This document shows positions 26,900 through 33,499 of a stretch of 64,000 bases of DNA, piece by piece. The stretch's first letter is position 1, and every line of letters starts with the position of its first letter. The DNA lies in contig JAEWSQ010000021.1 in the NCBI GenBank assembly GCA_023398165.1, positions 1-64,000 on the forward strand. Direction: 5' to 3'. The DNA comes from Spirochaetota bacterium. Lineage in GTDB: Bacteria > Spirochaetota > Spirochaetia > Treponematales > Treponemataceae. The position numbers and the translations under genes are program-made. The notes under the pieces were generated by a model that saw only the letters and a program-made list of their open reading frames with translations, did no database searches and was not told where the DNA came from.

Positions 26900-27823
26900 A
26901 TGAAAAAAACTGAGCAGAATGATATTCTTAGTCAGCTTGAAAAAATAGCTAAAGAAAAAGGGCTCGATATATCAGGCGAACTTGAAGGCATTACTAAAAA
27001 ACTTCAAAACAGTGCAGATGCCGTTTCAAAGATTTGGAAAAGCGTCGAACTTGCCCGCCACAGCGAAAGGCCCAGAACGCTTGACTATATAGAGATGATT
27101 GTTGACGATTTTGTGGAACTGCACGGAGACCGTCACTTCGGCGATGATCTTGCCATGGTCGGCGGCATCGGCTTCATAGACGGAATTCCTGTTACCGTAA
27201 TAGGCAATCAAAAGGGAAGAAATTTAAAAGAAACGATTGACAGAAACGGGGGAATGGCAAATCCTGAAGGATACAGAAAAGCACTCCGGCTTGCAAAGCA
27301 GGCTGAGAAATTTCACCGGCCTATTATTACGTTTATAGATACACAGGGAGCGTACCCCGGACTCGGAGCGGAAGAGCGAGGCATCGGAGAGGCAATAGCG
27401 GTAAACCTTAGAGAGTTCAGTCAACTGAAGACACCTGTTATATGCATAATAATCGGTGAAGGCGGCTCTGGCGGAGCATTGGGAATCGGAGTGGGAGATA
27501 AAATTTACATGATGGAAAATGCCATTTACTCGGTAATATCGCCCGAAGGCTGTGCCTCAATACTTCTGCGCGATTCTTCACGTGCAAAAGATGCAGCCGT
27601 TATGATGAAAATAACCAGCCGCGAAGTACTCGCCCTTAAAGTAATCAACGGAGTCATAAAGGAACCCGCAGACGGCGCCCACACAGATCCCAAAGCGGCA
27701 GCAGACGCTCTTAAAGCAAGAATCGCGGCAGACCTAAAAGATTTGATGAAAAGAACCCCGGCAGTACTTGTAAAATACAGAAACAGAAAAATAAGGGAAA
27801 TGGGATTTTTTTCAGAAAACTGA
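26900..27823 (+). CDS. accA: Acetyl-CoA carboxylase carboxyltransferase subunit alpha
   Basis: 307 residues. A helical N-terminal region is followed by a crotonase-like core: ELHGDRHFGDD, IGNQKGR, FIDTQGAYPGLGAEERG and GEGGSGGALGIGVGD. With AccD it transfers the carboxyl group from biotin to acetyl-CoA, giving malonyl-CoA. Last gene of the fab-acc operon, followed by a strong terminator. Confidence 0.97.
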   Translation: MKKTEQNDILSQLEKIAKEKGLDISGELEGITKKLQNSADAVSKIWKSVELARHSERPRTLDYIEMIVDDFVELHGDRHFGDDLAMVGGIGFIDGIPVTVIGNQKGRNLKETIDRNGGMANPEGYRKALRLAKQAEKFHRPIITFIDTQGAYPGLGAEERGIGEAIAVNLREFSQLKTPVICIIIGEGGSGGALGIGVGDKIYMMENAIYSVISPEGCASILLRDSSRAKDAAVMMKITSREVLALKVINGVIKEPADGAHTDPKAAADALKARIAADLKDLMKRTPAVLVKYRNRKIREMGFFSEN

Positions 27824-27844
27824 TACTTACTACTTTAAAAAGCA

Positions 27845-27917
27845 AGCGGGACGGCTGTGATCATGGAAAAGCAAACCTTCCATAATGTAGCACACAATCG
27901 TCCCGCTTTTCTTTTTG
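27845..27917. terminator. Terminator between accA and purD, probably bidirectional
   Basis: Outer stem AGCGGGACG / CGTCCCGCT (27845-27853 and 27899-27907), with further pairing inside and a nested ATGGAA-N9-TTCCAT hairpin (27863-27883). A TTTTCTTTTT tail follows on the plus strand. On the minus strand the run TTTTTAAA serves purD. Confidence 0.85.
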
Positions 27918-27980
27918 CACAACTATACTGATAATACCCATAATTCAAATAGGTAATTATCAGTACTATAAAAACACTTG

Positions 27981-29318
27981 TTATAAGCTGCCCGACTCTG
28001 CAGCGCCGGGTAAGCCAATATCGTTTCTATAAAACATATCTTTAAAGTGAACCGATTCCAATGCCTTGTAGGAAGAAGCCCATGCTTTTTCAAACGTTGA
28101 ACCAAAACTCGAAGCGCACAAAACACGCCCCCCGGAAGTTTTTAATACTCCCTTCTCATCTACGGCACCTGCAATAAATACCTTAGCACCTTCTTTTGAG
28201 ACAGCATCAGTATCTATAGTAATTTCATAGCCCTTTTTATATGACTGCGGATATCCGCCTGAAACAGCCACCGGTGCGCAGACAAAACCCTTTTTCCAGC
28301 TGAAGTTGAAATCCGCCAATGTTCCGTCAATAATAGAGCGGCACATAAGCGCAAAGTCAAAATTCATGAGGGGAAGGACAGCCTGAGTTTCCGGGTCTCC
28401 TAAGCGCACATTGTATTCAAGAAGCTTCGGACCGTCTTTTGTGAGCATCAGACCGAAGAAAATAAAACCCCGGTAATCCATGTTTTCGGCAATCATGCCT
28501 TTTAAAGTCGGCTCAAGTATATTTTTATTGAATAATTCCAAATCTCTTTCCGTAACATCGCTTACCGGTGCAACTGCGCCCATTCCTCCGGTATTCGGTC
28601 CCTTTGCGCCGTCGAGGAGTCTCTTGTGGTCTCTTGCCGGAACAAAAGGTTTAATACATGCCTTTCCGGAAGCTGCAGTCTCTTCTGTAACGCTCACCGC
28701 CGCCAATACTGATATTTCAACGCCCTGAAGATACTCTTCAATAACAACAACCGAACCTGCTTCCCCCAGTGTTTTATCTTTCATGAAACTGTCTACAGCC
28801 TCATGAGCGGTTTTAACATCGGCGGCAACCACAACACCCTTGCCGGCGGCAAGACCGTCAGCCTTAACGACGATGGGAGCGCCTGTATTATCAATATACG
28901 AATGTGCATCCTCGGTTTTTGCAAAGGTTTCACTTTTTGCACAGGAAATACCGTATTTTTTCATAAAGATTTTTGAAAGATCTTTACTCCCCTCAAGCGC
29001 AGCACCCTTTGTTTTCGGGCCTACAACGGGAATACCGCATTCCCACATCTGTGAGGAAATGCCCGCAACAAGCGGATCCTCGGGTCCTATGACTGCCATA
29101 TCAACTTTTTCATAGACTGCAGTCTGCACCATGGCATCGATGCCCTGTAAACCTTCTGCAAACTCGCAGTCAGACGGGTTTATGTTAATACACTTATTCT
29201 CATGAGCTGTACCGCCGTTTCCGGGAATACAGACAATCTGCGTAACAAGGGGGCTTTTAGCCAAAGCCCAGCAAATGGCGTGCTCTCTGCCGCCCGAACC
29301 AATAACTGCTACTTTCAT
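27981..29318 (-). CDS. purD: Phosphoribosylamine-glycine ligase
   Basis: 445 residues from ATG 29318 (MKVAVIGSGGREHAI), an ATP-grasp enzyme. VIGPEDPLVAG, VVKADGLAAGKGVVVA and GGMGAVAP are family motifs, and EYNVRLGDPETQ carries the metal ligands. It makes GAR in purine synthesis. There is no Shine-Dalgarno; a perfect TATAAT lies eight bases before the start codon, so the message may be leaderless. No other pur gene is adjacent. An in-frame TTG 18 bases upstream is the alternative start. Confidence 0.95.
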   Translation of the reverse strand: MKVAVIGSGGREHAICWALAKSPLVTQIVCIPGNGGTAHENKCININPSDCEFAEGLQGIDAMVQTAVYEKVDMAVIGPEDPLVAGISSQMWECGIPVVGPKTKGAALEGSKDLSKIFMKKYGISCAKSETFAKTEDAHSYIDNTGAPIVVKADGLAAGKGVVVAADVKTAHEAVDSFMKDKTLGEAGSVVVIEEYLQGVEISVLAAVSVTEETAASGKACIKPFVPARDHKRLLDGAKGPNTGGMGAVAPVSDVTERDLELFNKNILEPTLKGMIAENMDYRGFIFFGLMLTKDGPKLLEYNVRLGDPETQAVLPLMNFDFALMCRSIIDGTLADFNFSWKKGFVCAPVAVSGGYPQSYKKGYEITIDTDAVSKEGAKVFIAGAVDEKGVLKTSGGRVLCASSFGSTFEKAWASSYKALESVHFKDMFYRNDIGLPGAAESGSL

Positions 29319-29325
29319 GGGGTTA

Positions 29326-29354
29326 ATTATACACAAAAAAAGCCGTCTTGTGTA
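29326..29354 (-). promoter_or_regulatory. purD promoter positioned for a leaderless transcript
   Basis: On the minus strand TACACA (29354-29349), a 17-base spacer and TATAAT (29331-29326). Transcription would begin at about the A of the purD ATG. The -35 lies in the loop of the preceding terminator. Confidence 0.5.
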
Positions 29355-29360
29355 GACGGC
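29334..29360 (-). terminator. Terminator of the TspO-like gene
   Basis: On the minus strand, the GCCGTC-N7-GACGGC stem (29360-29342) is followed by a T-run of eight. It separates the membrane-protein gene from purD. Confidence 0.85.
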
Positions 29361-29382
29361 CTCATATTCTTATCGCTTCTCC

Positions 29383-30174
29383 CTATTGAACTGATTTAGC
29401 AGGAAAGACGGTAAAACGATTTTGTATAAATACAAAGACTGTAAGTACCAGCAAAACCGCCATACCAATAAGGGAAACAGTTTGAAGATTTGGAAATTGA
29501 CCGTTAAACCCGCCGGGAGATTTCAAAAACTGAAAAATTCCAAAGAAGGCCCAGGCTATAGGAAGCGGGAATGCTGCATTGCGGATTTTCAGGTTCACCG
29601 CGAATACAAGGACTACGGCAATAATGAGTGTTATGATTGCCCATGTTTCTACCGCTAATCCAAAACCGTTCCATTCCAATTTTACCAGTGCTGCCGAAAT
29701 ATTCACGACTGTTGCAATAAAAAGCCAGCCTGTATACAATCCGAATGTTAAGGGGAGCAGAAACCGTTTCCCTGTTTGATCTTCTTTTAACTTGATGCAA
29801 AGAAGAGCTAATGTAACAACAAACGCAATAATAAACAATACTGATAACTCCACGAGGACAAAAGAAAAGGCAACAATCCATGCAATATTTAGGATGCAGG
29901 TAATTCTAAAAAGCGGTGTTATGCTGTCTATTGCTTTTTGGTAATACGAATCATCTTTTTTTACTATCATCACAATAATTGATGTGATTAGTAAAAGATA
30001 AAGAAGACTCCAAATGCTGAACGTTGAAGGACTTGGCGTGATTAATGTTAGATACCTGTCGGAAATCTCTTTTTGAGATAGTCCATTGATTACCCCGAAA
30101 GCTCCTAAAGCGTTAACAGCCAGCGTGATTAATAGAAATAAGCCGTTAATAGATGCCGTTGCCCTTCTGTTCAT
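29383..30174 (-). CDS. TspO/MBR-related multi-pass membrane protein
   Basis: 263 residues with about seven or eight hydrophobic segments. TFSIWSLLYLLL, CILNIAWIVAF and LYTGWLFIATVVNISAAL recall the Trp-rich motifs of the tryptophan-rich sensory protein (TspO/MBR) group, in the longer version of about 250-270 residues. TspO proteins bind porphyrins or steroids, but no ligand can be read here. AGGAGG precedes ATG. It is a single-gene unit between two terminators, with a structured leader. Confidence 0.65.
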   Translation of the reverse strand: MNRRATASINGLFLLITLAVNALGAFGVINGLSQKEISDRYLTLITPSPSTFSIWSLLYLLLITSIIVMIVKKDDSYYQKAIDSITPLFRITCILNIAWIVAFSFVLVELSVLFIIAFVVTLALLCIKLKEDQTGKRFLLPLTFGLYTGWLFIATVVNISAALVKLEWNGFGLAVETWAIITLIIAVVLVFAVNLKIRNAAFPLPIAWAFFGIFQFLKSPGGFNGQFPNLQTVSLIGMAVLLVLTVFVFIQNRFTVFPAKSVQ

Positions 30175-30207
30175 AAAAACCTCCTATAAAAAATTCGTAA
30201 ACTTTAG

Positions 30208-30246
30208 ATGATAAAGTGCGGCGCTTTGTCAGACGCTCTTTATCAT
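30208..30246 (-). other. Leader hairpin upstream of TspO-like gene
   Basis: A 13-bp stem with one mismatch joins 30208-30220 to 30234-30246 (ATGATAAAG...CTTTATCAT at its base). No T-run follows on either strand, so it is not a terminator. It lies in the predicted 5' leader. Confidence 0.5.
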
Positions 30247-30260
30247 AGTCTCCATAGATT

Positions 30261-30299
30261 CCTTGCTAAGTATAATACTGGTTTTTTCATTTAGCAAGG
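30261..30299 (-). promoter_or_regulatory. Candidate operator around a -10 element of the TspO-like gene
   Basis: CCTTGCTAA (30261-30269) and TTAGCAAGG (30291-30299) form an exact inverted repeat with a 21-base spacer. The spacer holds a TATTAT -10-like sequence on the minus strand. Arms one helical repetition-multiple apart (30 bases) would suit two bound subunits or a small loop. Confidence 0.45.
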
Positions 30300-30355
30300 A
30301 TTATCGACAGCTGATTCATAGGTATGAGAAAAGAGAAGACATACAGCGTACTTGT

Positions 30356-30406
30356 AAAAAAAAGCCTGATATTCTACCGGCACATATCCGGCAGTATCAG
30401 GCTTTT
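30356..30406 (-). terminator. Terminator of ftsH
   Basis: On the minus strand AAGCCTGATA / TATCAGGCTT with an inner CCGG/CCGG pairing, followed by eight T. Confidence 0.85.
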
Positions 30407-30429
30407 GTAGTTTGTGCATAAGATGAGGT

Positions 30430-32421
30430 TTACGCTTTTGGTTCATCCGTATCAGCAGCAGAAACCCCTTCGGTAATTCCAAGATTTTTTTCCGCAGTAA
30501 TTATGTCTTTGAACTCGGCAGCTTCAATTGTCTCTTTTTCAAGAAGACGCTGTGCTATATAGTCCATGACCTGCCGTTTCGATGCAAGCAGTTTTGTAAC
30601 ATACTCATACCGCTCTGCCATCAGGCGTGCAAGCTCTGCATCTATGTACGTCTGTGTCGTCTCGGAATACTCTCTAACGAGCTGGGGTTCGCCGGCTCCA
30701 AAGCCGTATCCGCCTCCGCGCTGTGAAAGTACAACGTTTTGGAATTTTTCGCTCATTCCGTAATCGGTTATCATGCGGCGGAGAATATCGGTCGCACGCT
30801 GAAGGTCATTGCCCGCTCCTGTTGAAACCTCGCCGAACTGGAGTTTTTCTGCAACACGGCCGCCTAAGAGCACATCTACCTCTCCCAAAAGTTCTTTCTG
30901 AGTCTTCAGATAGCGGTCTTCCTCGGGCATCTGCAGAGTGTAGCCCAGTGCTGCAATACCGCGCGGTATTATTGATATTTTATGTACTTTGTCTGCACCT
31001 TCTGTAAAGGCTGCAGTGAGCGCGTGGCCTGTCTCGTGGTAGGCAACAATCTTGCGCTCGTTTTCTTTAATTACACGGCTTTTTTTCTGAAGACCGGCAA
31101 TTGCTTTTTCCACAGCTTCATCAAAGTCCTGCATGGAAACAAGCTTGCGCCCGCCGCGTACGGCAAGAAGGGCAGCTTCGTTTACGATATTTGCCAGATC
31201 CGCTCCTGCAAAACCGGATGTCGTCCGTGCAATAGAAGCTAAATTAACGTCGCTTCCAAGTTTAACGTTCTTTGCATGAATCTTTAAGATAGCCTCGCGT
31301 CCTACAACATCGGGCCGGTCAACCACTACCTGACGGTCAAACCGTCCGGGGCGCAGAAGCGCAGGATCTAATACATCAGGTCTGTTGGTAGCGGCAAGGA
31401 GAATCAAACCGTTAGAATTGTCAAAACCATCCATTTCCACGAGGAGCTGATTAAGAGTCTGTTCACGCTCGTCGTTTCCGCCTATGTTGTTTACACGGCT
31501 TTTTCCGATGGCATCGAGCTCATCAATGAACACGATACACGGAGCCTTGTCGCGCGCCTGTTTAAATAAGTCTCGTACGCGGCTGGCACCGACTCCGACG
31601 AACATTTCGACAAAGTCTGATCCTGAAATGCGGAAAAAGGGAACTCCCGCTTCGCCCGCTACAGCACGTGCAAGAAGGGTTTTTCCTGTTCCGGGGGGTC
31701 CTACCAAAAGAACACCCTTAGGAATTTTACCGCCAATATCTGTATATTTTTTAGGCGATTTTAAAAAGTCTACTACTTCGACAAGTTCCTCTTTTGCTTC
31801 ATCCACTCCTGCTACATCTATAAACCGGGTTTTAACCTGACCTTCTTCAACTGCTGCTGCTTTTGCCTGTCCTGCGGAGAAAATGCTTCCGCCAAGCCCG
31901 CCGCCCATTTTTTTGAATAAAAGACGCCACATGAGAAAGATAAAACCGAACGGCAGTATCCACTGTAGAAAGAACTCAAGAATAAAATTACGCTGTGTCA
32001 CTTGAGCCTTGTACACAACTCCTTTTTGATCAAGAAATTCCAAAAAGCCTTCTGTCCAGATTGCCGCGGTTTTGTAAACTGCCCTTCCCTGTGCTTGCGT
32101 TGAAAAAAGAGAAGGTGAAACTTCTGTCTTTTCACCGGGACCGTAGCCTGTAAAATAATTCTCACCAAGTTCCACCTCAACAATCTGTCCATTGTTAATC
32201 AGCTGTTTAAATTGTGTGAAATCTATGGTAGAATCAGTACGGGTCATAAAAAAGACATTTATTAGGGTTGTAATAACTAAAATGCCCAGAAGTATTGCCC
32301 AAAAGGGAACTTTAGGCAGCTTTCCTTTAGGATCGCCTTTTTTAGGAGGTTCTGATGATAATTTGAAAAAGTCAAAAGGATCTTTTTCATTTTTATTATT
32401 TTTATTACCGCTGTCGCTCAC
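30430..32421 (-). CDS. ftsH: ATP-dependent zinc metalloprotease FtsH
   Basis: 663 residues. I choose GTG 32421: GGAGGATTTA lies directly before it, while the ATG at 32433 is itself part of that ribosome site. Two membrane segments (about 35-60 and 140-165) enclose a small periplasmic domain. The AAA module has Walker A GPPGTGKT at 241-248, Walker B IVFIDELDAIG, and the SRH NRPDVLDPALLRPGRFD. The zinc protease has HETGH at 462-466. It degrades membrane and regulatory proteins. The N terminus carries an Asn/Lys-rich cytoplasmic stretch. A promoter could not be fixed in 32422-32512. Confidence 0.97.
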   Translation of the reverse strand: MSDSGNKNNKNEKDPFDFFKLSSEPPKKGDPKGKLPKVPFWAILLGILVITTLINVFFMTRTDSTIDFTQFKQLINNGQIVEVELGENYFTGYGPGEKTEVSPSLFSTQAQGRAVYKTAAIWTEGFLEFLDQKGVVYKAQVTQRNFILEFFLQWILPFGFIFLMWRLLFKKMGGGLGGSIFSAGQAKAAAVEEGQVKTRFIDVAGVDEAKEELVEVVDFLKSPKKYTDIGGKIPKGVLLVGPPGTGKTLLARAVAGEAGVPFFRISGSDFVEMFVGVGASRVRDLFKQARDKAPCIVFIDELDAIGKSRVNNIGGNDEREQTLNQLLVEMDGFDNSNGLILLAATNRPDVLDPALLRPGRFDRQVVVDRPDVVGREAILKIHAKNVKLGSDVNLASIARTTSGFAGADLANIVNEAALLAVRGGRKLVSMQDFDEAVEKAIAGLQKKSRVIKENERKIVAYHETGHALTAAFTEGADKVHKISIIPRGIAALGYTLQMPEEDRYLKTQKELLGEVDVLLGGRVAEKLQFGEVSTGAGNDLQRATDILRRMITDYGMSEKFQNVVLSQRGGGYGFGAGEPQLVREYSETTQTYIDAELARLMAERYEYVTKLLASKRQVMDYIAQRLLEKETIEAAEFKDIITAEKNLGITEGVSAADTDEPKA

Positions 32422-32512
32422 TAAATCCTCCATGCATCATTGCTATACTAAAATATACGGAAAAAAAAAGGTTTAGTCGAGTAAAATTTTTTGATTTAAT
32501 CCTTTTTTTCAT

Positions 32513-32539
32513 TAATGTTAGGATTTCACATACCGATAC
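32513..32539 (+). promoter_or_regulatory. Sigma-28-like promoter of fliS
   Basis: TAAT-N15-ACCGATAC (32513-32516 and 32532-32539) compares with the flagellar sigma-28 consensus TAAA-N15-GCCGATAA. It lies 30 bases before the fliS start. Confidence 0.5.
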
Positions 32540-32569
32540 TTGTACAAAGACTACACGGGAGGATTTTTT

Positions 32570-33007
32570 ATGGCATACACCCAGGCATTTACCGCATATA
32601 AACAGACCAGCGTAAAAACAGCAACACAGGGCAAACTGATCGTAATGCTCTACGACGAGGCAGTTAAACAGCTTTCCCTTGCGCTTACCCGCTTTTCAGG
32701 CGACACGAAGGTCAATCCGTCAAATATTGATAAACTAAACGCCAATATACTGAAAACCCAGGAAATAATTACCGAACTGATGGTTTCCTTAAATCTAAAT
32801 GAGGGAGGAGAGCTTGCTCAAAACCTCCTAGCCCTCTATGTTTTCTTTAATAAAGAACTTTTAGATGCGAATCTACACCATAACAGGCAGAAAATTGCTT
32901 TTGTAAGAGATAAAATGGATGAGCTGCGGGGAGCCTGGGTTCAGGCGGACTCTATGACGGCAACCCGCGCATCAGACATGAATCCTGCTGTAAGTATAAG
33001 CGGCTAG
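32570..33007 (+). CDS. fliS: Flagellin export chaperone FliS
   Basis: 145 residues from ATG 32570 (MAYTQAFTAYK) behind GGGAGG; an in-frame ATG 30 bases upstream has no ribosome site. The helical-bundle sequence AYKQTSVKTATQGKLIVMLYDEAVKQL is the FliS signature. It caps flagellin in the cytoplasm until export. It heads a run of tightly spaced genes through the SPOR protein. Confidence 0.93.
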   Translation: MAYTQAFTAYKQTSVKTATQGKLIVMLYDEAVKQLSLALTRFSGDTKVNPSNIDKLNANILKTQEIITELMVSLNLNEGGELAQNLLALYVFFNKELLDANLHHNRQKIAFVRDKMDELRGAWVQADSMTATRASDMNPAVSISG

Positions 33008-33016
33008 GACTGCCTT

Positions 33017-33499
33017 ATGGAAGAAAATCTGTCCAATGAAGAATTTAATGAACGTGTAGCCATCCTCAAACGGTACAGGAAACTCCTTGAACAGCAGAGA
33101 GCTAAATTCAGGGAATATCTTGCCGTTCTTGAGAAACAGGCTCAGGGTATTGAAGATAGTAATGAAGACGCAATAGCAGCACATGCGGAGCTTGAACACC
33201 AGATTATTACCAATATTTCAACACTTCAGAAAGTAACGCTTCCCCTCGAAAAACTATATAAAGACAGCGTGAACGGGGATGATGATCAGATCCCTGTACT
33301 TAAAGCAGATTTGACAGCACTAAGAGACGAAGTGTTAAAACAGAATGAAAAAAACCGTGAATTATTAAAAACAAAAATAGTTGAAGTTCGGAACCAGATA
33401 AAAAAAATCCAGGATCCCAGAATGAATCCTTACGCAAAAACACGCAGCATCTACTCGCAAAACACTCCGACAGCCAGTATAATAGACGTGGAGATGTAA
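33017..33499 (+). CDS. Coiled-coil protein next to fliS, possible flagellar chaperone
   Basis: 160 residues, almost wholly helical and charged, with coiled-coil stretches at about 10-75 and 95-130, and a short C-terminal tail (NPYAKTRSIYSQ ... IIDVEM). It has no signal peptide or membrane segment. Size, helix content and position after fliS suit a FlgN- or FliT-type export chaperone, but I see no decisive motif. It starts nine bases after fliS, and its stop overlaps the polA start (TAATG). Confidence 0.6.
   Translation: MEENLSNEEFNERVAILKRYRKLLEQQRAKFREYLAVLEKQAQGIEDSNEDAIAAHAELEHQIITNISTLQKVTLPLEKLYKDSVNGDDDQIPVLKADLTALRDEVLKQNEKNRELLKTKIVEVRNQIKKIQDPRMNPYAKTRSIYSQNTPTASIIDVEM

Noticed and set aside
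30430..32433. ATG 32433 as the ftsH start
   Set aside because: The ATG forms part of the TGGAGGA ribosome site for the GTG 12 bases later, and nothing precedes it as a site of its own.
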